From positions 62,001 to 126,000 of the forward strand of contig CAZESB010000001.1 in assembly GCA_964515115.1 (NCBI GenBank): 64,000 nucleotides of DNA. The letters are read 5' to 3'. Under the pieces are notes generated by a model. That model was given only the letters and a program-made list of their open reading frames with translations. It had not been told where the DNA came from and ran no database searches. This DNA is from UBA1370 sp964515115 (GTDB lineage Bacteria > Patescibacteriota > Microgenomatia > UBA1400 > PJMF01). The translations under genes and the position numbers were made by a program. Below, piece by piece: positions 17,651 through 25,743 of the stretch. Within the stretch, counting starts at the first letter, position 1; each line of letters starts with the position of its first letter.

Positions 17651-18235
17651 CTACGGCGTGGTGAACTCAGGCATATTTTCAAACAGATTAGTAAAAGTGA
17701 CATTAGTTGGCACTGCAAACTCACTGTCACTAATATTGGCTCGATCACAGCTAAATTGTACTGGCGATTCCTCTGATTCATCCGCTTCCTCAGTGAAGGC
17801 CGTGGTTGGCTCATCAGCAAGAGGCTCAGCCGGGCGCTCTTGAGCTTCCTGAGCAAACTCTTTTGCCTGCTCCTCATTAATGGTGTACATCATGCCGGTA
17901 GGGTTACCTTCAGTCCAGATGTATTGAGTAGTGCCGAGTATCAGCACATATGATTTTTGGCCACTCGGGTCGGTGCTGATGATTTTCATATTCTTGTCTT
18001 TGACCAAATATTCAGCCAAACTTTGAGCATTTTCGTCAATAGCAGTACACCTGACCGAGGCTCCAGTTTCCATGGCTCTGGCCAAAGTCAACATCTCCGC
18101 ATCAAAGGCAGCGCTATCTTGAACACTTTCCGACTCAGGCTCAACTTGATCAGGAGAGCGGTTGATACAACCACTCAACACCAATGATCCGGCAATTAAC
18201 AAAACTCCTAGACGGAGGGAAGCATGGCGAAACAT
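17651..18235 (-). CDS. Predicted lipoprotein
   Basis: The 194-aa product begins with a basic N-terminus, a hydrophobic stretch (LGVLLIAGSLVL) and a lipobox LSGC, so the cysteine at residue 22 would be lipidated. The mature part contains KSYVLILGTTQYIWTEG and two further cysteines that could form a disulphide. An acidic, Glu-rich linker lies near residue 150. The ATG has a strong ribosome site (AAGGAG). The product should be anchored outside the membrane; its role is unknown. The lspA gene at 39.5 kb fits lipoprotein processing. Confidence 0.85.
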   Translation of the reverse strand: MFRHASLRLGVLLIAGSLVLSGCINRSPDQVEPESESVQDSAAFDAEMLTLARAMETGASVRCTAIDENAQSLAEYLVKDKNMKIISTDPSGQKSYVLILGTTQYIWTEGNPTGMMYTINEEQAKEFAQEAQERPAEPLADEPTTAFTEEADESEESPVQFSCDRANISDSEFAVPTNVTFTNLFENMPEFTTP

Positions 18236-18494
18236 ATCGATCTCCTTCGGACAGGATACTTAGTAGTAGGCTTTTTGCTTGTCACAGCAATGAGTTTACC
18301 TCTACCTTATTAATATAGCACGTGGCGGGAACAAAATACAGCAAAGTAAAGGTCAAAAAGTAATCAAGGATAAAAAAACCAGCAAAATCACCCTTTCTCC
18401 CAGGCTTTGCGATAATTATGCGGCAATTATGCGGGAATAGCGCCCACCAACATGCTAGCTTTTTGCCAGCCAGCCTCTGATACAATCAGGGAGA
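18236..18494. other. Intergenic region between lipoprotein and helicase genes
   Basis: This 259-nt divergent region has no gene. On the minus strand TGCTATATT (about 18311-18319) is a possible extended -10 for the lipoprotein. The plus strand has a direct repeat of AATTATGCGG at 18414-18423 and 18425-18434. TACAAT at 18481-18486 serves the helicase. Confidence 0.5.
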
Positions 18495-19667
18495 ATGAAG
18501 GTAACTTTATCCCAAGATCAGCGAGTAGCTCTCAATAAACTCTGGCAGTGGCTCAAGTACGACAGCAAAACCGAGGGTTATATTACTCTGGGAGGCTATG
18601 CCGGCACCGGTAAAACTACTTCGCTGGCGGTTTTCAGAAAATATTTGCGGGCAGTTTTGCCAGACTGGCAGGTAGCTTTCATTAGTTTCACCGGCAAAGC
18701 CACCCGGGTGCTGAAATCGGCGCTTAGGCAGCAGCAAGCCATCTACCAGGACGATTTTGTCGGCACAATTCATTCGCTGATTTATTCGCCGGTGATCAAT
18801 GAGCGTCAAGAAATTATCAGCTGGGACCGCAAAAACCAACTTGATTACCAACTGATTATCATTGATGAAGGCTCAATGGTGGATTACCAAATTTGGCAAG
18901 ATCTGAAGAGGTATGAGATTCCGATTATTGCTGCCGGTGATCACGGTCAATTGCCGCCGATTCAGGGCAGTTTTAATTTAATGGCAGCGCCGCAGCTTAA
19001 GCTGGAACAAATTCATCGCCAGGCGAAAGATAATCCGATCATCAATCTTTCGATGATGGCCAGAGAAAAAGGGGAGATTCCGGTGGCTAATTATGCTCCG
19101 GGAGTCAAGAAACTGTCGCGGGAGGATTTTGCCTCGCAAGAATTAGTAGAGCAGATGATTAGAATGCACCCGGAACAAAGCTTGATTCTTTGCGGCTACA
19201 ACAAAACTCGCATCAAGCTCAACGCTTTTGCTCGGGAATTGTTGGGTTTTGAAATGCCCGAACCGCGCCCTCAAGATAGAGTAATATGTTTGCGCAATAA
19301 CCATGAAAAAGACGTCTATAACGGTATGCTTGGAACTGTAATTTCTCTGACTAAAGAAGATAAAAAGTGGTATTTTGCAGAAATTGCTTTGGATGAAGAA
19401 CCGGAACCCTATCGCGGTTTAATTTTAGCAGAACAATTCAATGCTGAGCGGGCAAAGAACTTTACTTCAGAGCGCGCCGACACTTTGCAAGGCGAGCTTT
19501 TTGATTTCGGTTACGCTTTAACGGTTCATAAAGCTCAAGGCAGCCAGGCTAAAAAAGTAATAGTTTTTGAGGAGAGATTCAAGCAGATGGACGACGAAAT
19601 GTGGCGCCGCTGGCTGTATACTGCGGTCACCCGAGCGGAGCAAGAATTGTATATAATAGGAGATTAA
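18495..19667 (+). CDS. SF1B DNA helicase, Dda/RecD2-like
   Basis: The 390-aa protein shows superfamily 1B helicase motifs in order: Q-type start, Walker A GYAGTGKTT (34-42), SFTGKATRVL, Walker B IIDEGSMVD, GDHGQLPPI (motif III), and the C-terminal ALTVHKAQGSQ and WLYTAVTRAEQEL motifs. The length is close to phage T4 Dda and to the helicase core of RecD. It is likely a 5'-3' DNA helicase used in repair or recombination; its partner is unknown. The TACAAT -10 at 18481-18486 lies 8 nt before the ATG (leaderless). Confidence 0.9.
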   Translation: MKVTLSQDQRVALNKLWQWLKYDSKTEGYITLGGYAGTGKTTSLAVFRKYLRAVLPDWQVAFISFTGKATRVLKSALRQQQAIYQDDFVGTIHSLIYSPVINERQEIISWDRKNQLDYQLIIIDEGSMVDYQIWQDLKRYEIPIIAAGDHGQLPPIQGSFNLMAAPQLKLEQIHRQAKDNPIINLSMMAREKGEIPVANYAPGVKKLSREDFASQELVEQMIRMHPEQSLILCGYNKTRIKLNAFARELLGFEMPEPRPQDRVICLRNNHEKDVYNGMLGTVISLTKEDKKWYFAEIALDEEPEPYRGLILAEQFNAERAKNFTSERADTLQGELFDFGYALTVHKAQGSQAKKVIVFEERFKQMDDEMWRRWLYTAVTRAEQELYIIGD

Positions 19668-19680
19668 ATAGGAAACTAAA

Positions 19681-19965
19681 ATGATCTTGCAAGTAATTGT
19701 CTTTTTATTTATCGGCTTTTTTGTTGGTTTCCTGGCGCATTTCAATCTCAGCCAGCAGGCTAAAATTTTTGATCCCTGGGGGTCGATTATTATTGGTATC
19801 ATTGGCTCGTTGGTTGGTGGTTTTCTGGCACCGGCTTTCAATATTTTCGTTTTAAATTACGTTTTGTTAGGCTCTTTTTTGATGGCGATTTTGGGAGCGA
19901 TGAGCTTTATTTGGCTGGCCTCTTTTATTAAAATGATTATTTTTGCCCGACCAAACAGTGAATAG
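19681..19965 (+). CDS. Small membrane protein, transglycosylase-associated (GlsB/YeaQ)-like
   Basis: The 94-aa protein has three hydrophobic segments with glycine-rich turns (FFVGFLAHFN, IIIGIIGSLVGGFL, ILGAMSFIWLAS), the arrangement of the GlsB/YeaQ/YmgE family of small membrane proteins. It starts 13 nt after the helicase stop, with a weak AGGAAA ribosome site, so it is probably on the same mRNA. The biochemical role of the family is unclear. Assignment is by pattern only. Confidence 0.75.
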   Translation: MILQVIVFLFIGFFVGFLAHFNLSQQAKIFDPWGSIIIGIIGSLVGGFLAPAFNIFVLNYVLLGSFLMAILGAMSFIWLASFIKMIIFARPNSE

Positions 19966-20053
19966 CTTACTTTTTTTTCTAACCCAACTCTTACGTTTTT
20001 TTTATCTTAGCCATAATTGCTCTTGATGTAATTGATTCCAGCAAAAAGGATTT

Positions 20054-20722
20054 ATGACCGATTACCACCAATTTTCCGACCGCCAAGAAGCGGGTCTTAG
20101 GTTGGCCCAAGAAATTGAAACCTCACTCGAGCCTGAAGCAGAAGTGATGGTATTGGGTTTGCCTAGGGGCGGAGTGCCGGTGGCTTATGAAGTGGCCAGA
20201 CATTTGCAGGTACCGATGGATGTTTTGGTGGTTCGCAAGCTGGGCTACCCGGGCAACCAGGAATACGCAGTCGGAGCTTTAGCGGAAGGCGGACAGCAAG
20301 TCACCAACGATAAGGCCTTGGAGTATGTGTCTCATAGCCAGTGGGAGCAGGTCTTGGCTAAAGAACAACTGGAACTTGAGCGCCGGATCCATACTTACCG
20401 GTCTGGCAAGGCCTTTCCTAATTTGCGAGGCAAAACGGTAGTGATAGTTGATGATGGTTTAGCTACCGGCGCCACGATGTTGGCCGCGATCAAGACGGTG
20501 AAGCGATATCAGCCGAAAAGAATTATTGTAGCGGCACCGGTTGGCGCCAAAGAAACTTGTCAGGAAATTCTCAGCACCGTCAATGAAGTCATTTGCCTCC
20601 GGATGCCGGAGCCTTTTTATGGTGTGGGTGCTTGGTATCAATCTTTTCCTCAAACTTCAGACGAAACAGTTAGACATTTACTCGATATGGCCCAACATGG
20701 GTTCAATGGCCGCCAGGCTTAA
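20054..20722 (+). CDS. Phosphoribosyltransferase domain protein
   Basis: The 222-aa protein has the type I PRTase PRPP-binding motif VVIVDDGLATGATMLAA (about 132-148), a preceding LGLPRGGVPVAYEVAR strand-loop, and DVLVVRKLGYPGNQEYAVGALAEGG, which resembles stand-alone predicted phosphoribosyltransferases of unknown substrate. A purine-salvage role is possible. An AAAGGA ribosome site lies before the ATG. A secreted coiled-coil protein follows after 18 nt. Confidence 0.88.
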   Translation: MTDYHQFSDRQEAGLRLAQEIETSLEPEAEVMVLGLPRGGVPVAYEVARHLQVPMDVLVVRKLGYPGNQEYAVGALAEGGQQVTNDKALEYVSHSQWEQVLAKEQLELERRIHTYRSGKAFPNLRGKTVVIVDDGLATGATMLAAIKTVKRYQPKRIIVAAPVGAKETCQEILSTVNEVICLRMPEPFYGVGAWYQSFPQTSDETVRHLLDMAQHGFNGRQA

Positions 20723-20740
20723 AGGAATAAAAGGAATAAA

Positions 20741-21364
20741 ATGAGAATGAAAAACTTTTTATTGACTAATTTGATTGCCGGCACTTTTGCCGTTGGCACT
20801 TTTTATGTGCCTGATTTTTTTGATCGAGTTAACGCCAACGATCAGGGATCAGCCAACACTTCTTCTTCATCAATCAAAGTCAAAAGCAATACCAGCAGTC
20901 AAGGTAATTCCAGTGTTCGGGTGAAGCAGACGGTTCGCAGCAATAACAATCAAGTTGAAGTTTATACCTATCGCGAAGAGAATGGTAAGGTGCTGGAAGA
21001 CAATCGACGCACCATTCGTTCTGAAACTGAGCGTTCCGCAGCTGAAAATCAGCCTGACTCAGATCAGCTCCGCCGACAAACCAGGGAAAGAGTGCAAAAT
21101 CAAGCTGAGGCCGCCTTGAAAAATTTTGAGGAAAAACTCAAGCAGGCTGAAATTGAAATAACTGACAAACTTACTGACGCAGAACAAGAAATTGCCACCG
21201 AAAAACAAGAGGCAGAAAAGGAACTTGATCAAATTAGCCAGGAGGCTGGAGAAGCAGAAACGGAGTTGCGGCTGCGGTGGCAGCAACAGCTGGAAGAGCG
21301 GGAAGAAAGTTTTTGGCAGCGGCTGCGCCATTGGCTTCGCCTGAGGATTGAGAGTTTAAGGTAA
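20741..21364 (+). CDS. Exported coiled-coil protein
   Basis: The 207-aa product starts with a short hydrophobic segment (FLLTNLIAGTFAVGTFYV) and a possible signal peptidase site near VNA/ND, then a Ser/Asn-rich region, and from about residue 100 a long charged helix (NFEEKLKQAEIEITDKL...) ending in a basic tail. AAAGGAA lies before the ATG. It is probably secreted or membrane anchored with a periplasmic or surface coiled coil. I do not recognise it. Confidence 0.78.
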   Translation: MRMKNFLLTNLIAGTFAVGTFYVPDFFDRVNANDQGSANTSSSSIKVKSNTSSQGNSSVRVKQTVRSNNNQVEVYTYREENGKVLEDNRRTIRSETERSAAENQPDSDQLRRQTRERVQNQAEAALKNFEEKLKQAEIEITDKLTDAEQEIATEKQEAEKELDQISQEAGEAETELRLRWQQQLEEREESFWQRLRHWLRLRIESLR

Positions 21365-21377
21365 ACCTTGTTATAAT
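21348..21377 (+). promoter_or_regulatory. Promoter of the alpha/beta hydrolase gene
   Basis: TTGAGA (21348-21353), an 18-nt spacer and TATAAT (21372-21377) sit at the end of the upstream gene. The -10 ends 9 nt before the ATG at 21387, predicting a leaderless mRNA. Confidence 0.65.
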
Positions 21378-21386
21378 CAGGCCCGC

Positions 21387-22496
21387 ATGACATTGAGGAT
21401 CGCTAAAATCATTTTATTTTTCACTACGACGGTTTTGATTTTTGTGAGTTTGGTTGCTGTAGCTGCTTTTGTGGGTGAGGCGCGCAATCGCGCTGAAAAT
21501 AGCGGCAATAGTGGCAATGAAGCTAGCAACGGAGTCGAGGGGCAAGCAGAATTTTTGAGTGACGGCAGCGCGGAGGCAGAAGTCCCCGATTTTGCTTTTA
21601 AAGAATTAACGATTCCGTATTTGCGTGGTCGAGATTATCAGAGTAGCTTGGGTGGATTGGCAGAGGTAAGCCGGAATGGTGGCTACACTGCCTATCTCAC
21701 CAGTTACGATTCTGATGGTTTTCGTGTCAACGGACTCCTGACGATTCCCGACGGAGCAGAGCCGGCTGGCGGTTGGCCGGCGCTGGTTTTTGTTCACGGC
21801 TACATCCCGCCGACTCAATACCGGACTTTACAGCGCTACGAAGATCACGTGGACTATCTGGCCAGGAGTGGTTTGGTAGTTTTTAAGATTGATTTGCGCG
21901 GGCATGGCAGCTCGGAGGGCAGTCCCAACGGTGCTTATTATTCCGGTGATTATGTTGTTGATACTCTCAATGCCCGCGCCGCTCTTCAAGCCACCGACTT
22001 TGTTAATGCTGACAAGATTGCCCTTTGGGGTCACAGTATGGCCGGCAACGTGGTGTTGCGCAGTTTTGTGGCCGCTCAAGATGTGCCGGCTATTGTTGTC
22101 TGGGCTGGCGCGGTATTTACTTACGATGACATGCGCCAGTTTGGTATCGAAGACAACAGTTATTCACCGCCGGCCGAGTACTCGGAGCGCCAGCGGGAGC
22201 GACGCCGACTGATGGAAACTTATGGTAATTTTAACGCTGAGAGTCAATTCTGGAGCCAAGTTGTTCCCACCAATTATTTAGCTGGCTTGCCGGGTGCTAT
22301 TCAACTTCATCATGCTCTCGATGATCAAGTTACCAGCATTGAGTACAGCCGCAATCTCAGCCTTATTCTTGAAGAGAAGAGCGTCGAACATGAGTTCTAT
22401 GAATATTCAGATGGCGGTCACAACCTCAACGGCAGCGCTTTCACCAGTGCCATGCAAAGGACGGTGGATTTTCTTAAAAGAGAGCTGAGTTATTGA
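21387..22496 (+). CDS. Membrane-anchored alpha/beta hydrolase (S9-like esterase/peptidase)
   Basis: The 369-aa protein has an N-terminal membrane segment (IILFFTTTVLIFVSLVAVAAFV), a Gly/Asn-rich linker, and an alpha/beta-hydrolase domain: LVFVHGYIPP (oxyanion region), KIDLRGHGSSEG, nucleophile serine in WGHSMAGNV, aspartate in HALDDQV, and histidine in DGGHNL. The order matches prolyl-oligopeptidase-like (S9) hydrolases and acyl esterases, so it probably acts outside the membrane on peptides or esters. It has its own promoter and precedes the toxin-antitoxin pair. Confidence 0.88.
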   Translation: MTLRIAKIILFFTTTVLIFVSLVAVAAFVGEARNRAENSGNSGNEASNGVEGQAEFLSDGSAEAEVPDFAFKELTIPYLRGRDYQSSLGGLAEVSRNGGYTAYLTSYDSDGFRVNGLLTIPDGAEPAGGWPALVFVHGYIPPTQYRTLQRYEDHVDYLARSGLVVFKIDLRGHGSSEGSPNGAYYSGDYVVDTLNARAALQATDFVNADKIALWGHSMAGNVVLRSFVAAQDVPAIVVWAGAVFTYDDMRQFGIEDNSYSPPAEYSERQRERRRLMETYGNFNAESQFWSQVVPTNYLAGLPGAIQLHHALDDQVTSIEYSRNLSLILEEKSVEHEFYEYSDGGHNLNGSAFTSAMQRTVDFLKRELSY

Positions 22497-22522
22497 CGCA
22501 ACACTTTTATCAATAATATAAC

Positions 22523-22563
22523 TTGCAATAGCATTATTCTTTATGATATAATAACGATATTAT
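22523..22563 (+). promoter_or_regulatory. Promoter and operator-like repeat of the AbrB-VapC pair
   Basis: TTGCAA (22523-22528), an 18-nt spacer and TATAAT (22547-22552) precede the ATG at 22562 by 9 nt. ATAATA-ACGA-TATTAT (22548-22563) is a perfect inverted repeat covering the -10 and the start codon, a fitting place for antitoxin autorepression. Confidence 0.65.
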
Positions 22564-22813
22564 GAGAAATATTATTTCAATTACTTCAAGAGGTCAGCTA
22601 AATTTACCCAAAGCTTTACTAGATGATATGGATATTACTCCACCTGTAAAAGCAATCGTTAGTCAAGTGGGTAATAAAATCATTGTTGAGCCACGCGCCA
22701 ATTTTTGGTCACTAGAAGGCTCGCTCAAGTCAGAAAAAAAACTTTCTGATGTGGAACTCAGAGAAGCAAGAGAAGCATTCTCTAAAGAGTGGGGGAGTAA
22801 TGAGCAAGGTTAG
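22562..22813 (+). CDS. vapB: AbrB/MazE-like antitoxin
   Basis: The 83-aa protein starts with a SpoVT/AbrB swapped-hairpin domain (ISITSRGQLNLPKALLDDM, KAIVSQVGNKIIVEP). A C-terminal segment (FWSLEGSLKSEKKLSDVELREAREAF) is the kind of tail that wraps a toxin. It overlaps the PIN-domain gene by 14 nt. The pair forms a VapBC-type toxin-antitoxin module, and the antitoxin should bind its own promoter. The symbol is by analogy only. Confidence 0.85.
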   Translation: MRNIISITSRGQLNLPKALLDDMDITPPVKAIVSQVGNKIIVEPRANFWSLEGSLKSEKKLSDVELREAREAFSKEWGSNEQG

Positions 22814-23180
22814 AACGAAACTTGTTGATACCAATGTGATTTTGCGCTATCTAGTTGGCGATAATAAAAGCCAACAATTGAGGGCGCGCGACTGGTTCTT
22901 GGCAGCAGAAGCGGGTGAGTTTGAGCTGGTGATTGCACCACTTGTAGTTGCGGAAGCCTGCTTCGTCTTGGAATCTTTTTATAAACTGGACAGAGCAGAA
23001 ATTGCCCGAGCCTTCGAGGTTTTTTTGAGCCAAAAGTGGTTACAGGTTCAAAATAGAGAAGTGCTGCTTGGTCTTTGGTCGCGATATATGAAAGGTCTAC
23101 ATTTTGTGGATAGTTATTTATTATCTTATGCAGACAATGAAAAGTATGGGATTTTGAGCTTTGATAAAGAGCTTAATTAA
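22800..23180 (+). CDS. vapC: VapC-like PIN-domain toxin
   Basis: The 126-aa protein is a PIN-domain ribonuclease with four acidic catalytic positions visible: D10 in VDTNVILRYL, E52 in VAEACFVLE, D104 in FVDSYLLSYA and D122 in LSFDKEL. Such toxins cut specific RNAs, often tRNAs. The ATG at 22800 has GGGGGAG just upstream and lies inside the end of the antitoxin gene, which couples their translation. An in-frame longer start at 22749 falls further inside the antitoxin and lacks a ribosome site. Confidence 0.9.
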   Translation: MSKVRTKLVDTNVILRYLVGDNKSQQLRARDWFLAAEAGEFELVIAPLVVAEACFVLESFYKLDRAEIARAFEVFLSQKWLQVQNREVLLGLWSRYMKGLHFVDSYLLSYADNEKYGILSFDKELN

Positions 23181-23228
23181 AGTATCTCCAGAAGAATTTG
23201 CAACCAACCTGAATCTAACAACACCTGC

Positions 23229-23234
23229 TACAAT
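23229..23234 (+). promoter_or_regulatory. -10 element for ychF
   Basis: TACAAT ends 7 nt before the ATG at 23242 and separates ychF from the toxin gene. No Shine-Dalgarno is present. This supports the shorter start. Confidence 0.5.
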
Positions 23235-23241
23235 ACACCTC

Positions 23242-24324
23242 ATGTCACTCTCAGTCGGAATCGTTGGTCTGCCCAATGTGGGGAAATCCACTTTGTTTAA
23301 CGCGCTTTTAAAGCGCCAGGTGGCGTTGGCGGCCAATTATCCTTTTGCTACCATCGATCCCAACACTGGTGTAGTGCCGGTGCCGGACGAGCGCCTGGAA
23401 AAGTTGGCTAAAATTGTCAACACTCAAGTGATCAAACCCGCTACTGTCGAGTTTGTCGATATCGCCGGTTTAGTGAAAGGGGCTGCCGAGGGTGAAGGCT
23501 TGGGCAACCAGTTCTTGGCTCACATTCGGGAAGTTGATTTAATTGCTCATGTCATTCGTGGTTTTTCTAATGAACAAGTACTGCGAGAAGGCAGCATTGA
23601 TCCTCAAACCGACCGTCAGATTATCGAGATGGAGCTGCTTTTAGCGGATATCGCCACTTTAGAAAAACAAAAAGAACCGAAAGCTAGTAAGGACAAAGAT
23701 GAGTTATTTCGTTGGGCGGCGATCCAGAAAATGTTAGCGGCCGCCCGTAACGAAACCTTAATCGCCGCCGCTCTCACTACGCCTGAAGAACAGAAAATCG
23801 CTCGCGAACTTGGCCTGCTCACTGCCAAAACGATTCTTTACGTACTAAATGTGGACGAAGCGGTAGTTAGCCAGCAAGAAACTCTAACTCAAAAGTTTGC
23901 CGCTGAACTTAAAATCAATCCCGACCAGCTCATCATCATCAGCGCCCAAATTGAAAGCGAACTTTCTTCTCTCAGCGACGAAGACCAAAAACTTTATCTC
24001 CGTGATCTTGGTCTGCAAAAGAGCGGTTTGGAGCGGTTGATCCAGCAAGCTTACCAACAACTAAAGCTGCAAAGCTTCCTCACCGCCGGCGAAAAAGAAG
24101 TTCGTGCCTGGACCATCCGTCAAGGCACCACCGCGCCACAAGCAGCCGGCGTTATTCACACCGATTTTGCCAAAAAATTTATCAAAGCTAAGGTGGCTAA
24201 CTACCACGATTTCCTCGAGCACAACGGCTGGAAAGGTCTGAAAGAAAGCGGCAAACTTCGGTTGGAAGGTAAAGATTACCTGATGCAGGAGGGTGACGTG
24301 GTTGAGTTCATGATCGGTGCCTAA
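23242..24324 (+). CDS. ychF: Obg-like P-loop ATPase YchF/OLA1
   Basis: The 360-aa protein begins MSLSVGIVGLPNVGKST, with G1 motif GLPNVGKS (9-16), G3 VDIAGLVKGAAEGEGLGN, a coiled-coil insert, NVDEA at the NKxD position (characteristic of the YchF subfamily, which prefers ATP), and a C-terminal TGS domain with RQGTTAPQAAGVIHTDFAKKFIKA. It associates with ribosomes and stress responses. An upstream in-frame ATG at 23161 would add 27 residues overlapping the toxin gene; the TACAAT -10 and the family N-terminus favour 23242. Confidence 0.97.
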   Translation: MSLSVGIVGLPNVGKSTLFNALLKRQVALAANYPFATIDPNTGVVPVPDERLEKLAKIVNTQVIKPATVEFVDIAGLVKGAAEGEGLGNQFLAHIREVDLIAHVIRGFSNEQVLREGSIDPQTDRQIIEMELLLADIATLEKQKEPKASKDKDELFRWAAIQKMLAAARNETLIAAALTTPEEQKIARELGLLTAKTILYVLNVDEAVVSQQETLTQKFAAELKINPDQLIIISAQIESELSSLSDEDQKLYLRDLGLQKSGLERLIQQAYQQLKLQSFLTAGEKEVRAWTIRQGTTAPQAAGVIHTDFAKKFIKAKVANYHDFLEHNGWKGLKESGKLRLEGKDYLMQEGDVVEFMIGA

Positions 24325-24329
24325 TTTTA

Positions 24330-24422
24330 TGCTATAATACGGTTCAACAATATTAATTAATTCTGTCTGTTCGCCGGCGGCGGACTCCAAAGCTCTAAGG
24401 CAGAATGAAAGGAGCAAAAATA
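24330..24422 (+). promoter_or_regulatory. Extended -10 and leader of rpsF-ssb-rpsR
   Basis: TGCTATAAT (24330-24338) is an extended -10. The leader, starting near 24345, can form a hairpin from GTTCGCC and GGCGGAC (around 24369-24385) containing CCG. In many bacteria the S6:S18 complex represses this operon by binding a leader hairpin with a CCG bulge, so this is a candidate for the same control. The ribosome site AAAGGAG ends 9 nt before rpsF. Confidence 0.45.
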
Positions 24423-24782
24423 ATGAAACTTCCACCAAAAGACTTGGTGCGTTCCTACGAGTTAACTTTCGTCATTCCCGGCGATCGGACTAGTGTGCAA
24501 GTAGCCGCTGTTGATACTGCGGTCAAAGCCTTGGCCAAAAAACATAAAATTAAAGTAGTTTCAGAAGAGGACTGGGGTAAAAAAGAGTTGGCCTACACCA
24601 TTACTCACCAAGCCAAGCACCACCATGAGGGCTATTATCATCACTTGGTTTTGGAAACGGCAGCGGGTAATGTTCGAGATTTTGAGCAGGATATTCTGCT
24701 CAACGAAGACATTATGCGCCACTTATTAGTCATTGCGGAGGCAACTCCGGCGGTAACAGTACCTGAATCAGCAAAGGAGTAA
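24423..24782 (+). CDS. rpsF: Ribosomal protein bS6
   Basis: The 119-aa protein matches bS6: YELTFVIPGDRT at the start, ALAKKHKIKVVSEEDWGKKELAYTI in the middle, and FEQDILLNEDIMRHLLV near the end, followed by a short acidic tail. It binds the platform of the 30S subunit with bS18. An ATG at 24405 is in frame, but it contains the AAAGGAG ribosome site within its first codons, so 24423 is the real start. The order rpsF-ssb-rpsR is the classic arrangement; bL9 is not next to it. Confidence 0.95.
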   Translation: MKLPPKDLVRSYELTFVIPGDRTSVQVAAVDTAVKALAKKHKIKVVSEEDWGKKELAYTITHQAKHHHEGYYHHLVLETAAGNVRDFEQDILLNEDIMRHLLVIAEATPAVTVPESAKE

Positions 24783-24879
24783 GTTCTACAGTTAATTCAA
24801 GCTAAGACCTATAGATTAAGCACAGTAATAGAGAGTACAGGCCGCTTTAGCGGTTTAACCGGTACAGAAAGGATGATTC

Positions 24880-25356
24880 ATGTCAGTCCGCTCACTTAAT
24901 AAAGTAATGTTAATCGGGAATCTTACCCGAGATCCCAACCTCCGCTACACCCCCAATAACACGGCGGTGTGTTCATTTGGGTTGGCCACCAATCGTTCCT
25001 GGACCCCCAATGAAGGTGGCGAAAAGCAAGAAAGGGTGGAATATCACAACGTTGTGGCTTGGTCTAAGCTGGCGGAAATTTGCGAGCAACTCCTACACAA
25101 GGGAGACAAGGTTTATGTCGAAGGTCGACTGCAAACCAGAGAATGGAAAACCGAAGACAATGTCGAACGCAGGACCACCGAAGTAATCATTGATAACATG
25201 ATCTTGCTCAGAACGGCGTCTGGTGCCGGTGTTGGTGATGACGATGATGATGATAACAGCAGTAGCACCGCCGCCGCCAGCATCTCGGACGATGATATGC
25301 CCAGCGCGGATGACGTTTCTGAAGCAGAAGACGTAGCCGACGATGTCCCGTTTTAG
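24880..25356 (+). CDS. ssb: Single-stranded DNA-binding protein
   Basis: The 158-aa protein has an OB fold (LNKVMLIGNLTRDPNLRYTPNNTAVCSFGLATNRSW..., about residues 5-110) and an intrinsically disordered Asp/Ser-rich tail ending DDVPF, a close form of the DDIPF tip that binds partner proteins. The tail is unusually rich in aspartate. It coats single-stranded DNA during replication and repair, working with RecR, DprA and DnaB encoded nearby. AGAAAGGA lies 6-13 nt before the ATG. Confidence 0.97.
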   Translation: MSVRSLNKVMLIGNLTRDPNLRYTPNNTAVCSFGLATNRSWTPNEGGEKQERVEYHNVVAWSKLAEICEQLLHKGDKVYVEGRLQTREWKTEDNVERRTTEVIIDNMILLRTASGAGVGDDDDDDNSSSTAAASISDDDMPSADDVSEAEDVADDVPF

Positions 25357-25395
25357 GGAAAAGTTGGCTCAATAAGGTTCAATAGAAAGGAAATT

Positions 25396-25611
25396 ATGGT
25401 CAAAAAAACCTCTCAGGGCAGAGCTAAAACTGATCCTCAGGCAACTTTTTCATACAAAAATTATGAAACTTTGCGCCGATTTATTACCACTCAAGGATCA
25501 ATTCTTTCCAGGAGTGAAACTCGACTGACGCAAAAACAGCAGCGTGGTTTAGCCAAAGCAATCAAGAGAGCCAGGCATTTAGCCTTGTTGCCCTTTACTC
25601 AAACCGTATAA
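25396..25611 (+). CDS. rpsR: Ribosomal protein bS18
   Basis: The 71-aa basic protein contains the bS18 core: FSYKNYETLRRFITTQGSILSRSETRLTQKQQRGLAKAIKRARHLALLPF. It is the partner of bS6 on the 30S platform. A GAAAGGA ribosome site precedes the ATG, and an intrinsic terminator follows within 40 nt, closing the rpsF-ssb-rpsR unit. No zinc cysteines are present. Confidence 0.96.
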   Translation: MVKKTSQGRAKTDPQATFSYKNYETLRRFITTQGSILSRSETRLTQKQQRGLAKAIKRARHLALLPFTQTV

Positions 25612-25617
25612 GCCAGG

Positions 25618-25646
25618 AAAAATGCCCCTCATCCAGGGGTATTTTT
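25618..25646 (+). terminator. Intrinsic terminator after rpsR
   Basis: AAAAATGCCCCT and AGGGGTATTTTT form a 12-bp stem with a 5-nt loop (one G-U pair) ending in T5. It ends the rpsF-ssb-rpsR transcript. Confidence 0.88.
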
Positions 25647-25705
25647 CTGCGGAAACTTGCGGGAGCGTCTATGTCCAAGGCAACTATGGCAGGATAATTC
25701 TAGTT

Positions 25706-25734
25706 TTGAAAAAACCAGCGTTTCTGCGTACAAT
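25706..25734 (+). promoter_or_regulatory. Promoter of ctpA-htrA
   Basis: TTGAAA, a 17-nt spacer and TACAAT, ending 9 nt before the ATG at 25744. This is one of the clearest leaderless-type promoters in the window. Confidence 0.7.
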
Positions 25735-25743
25735 AAAAACCTC

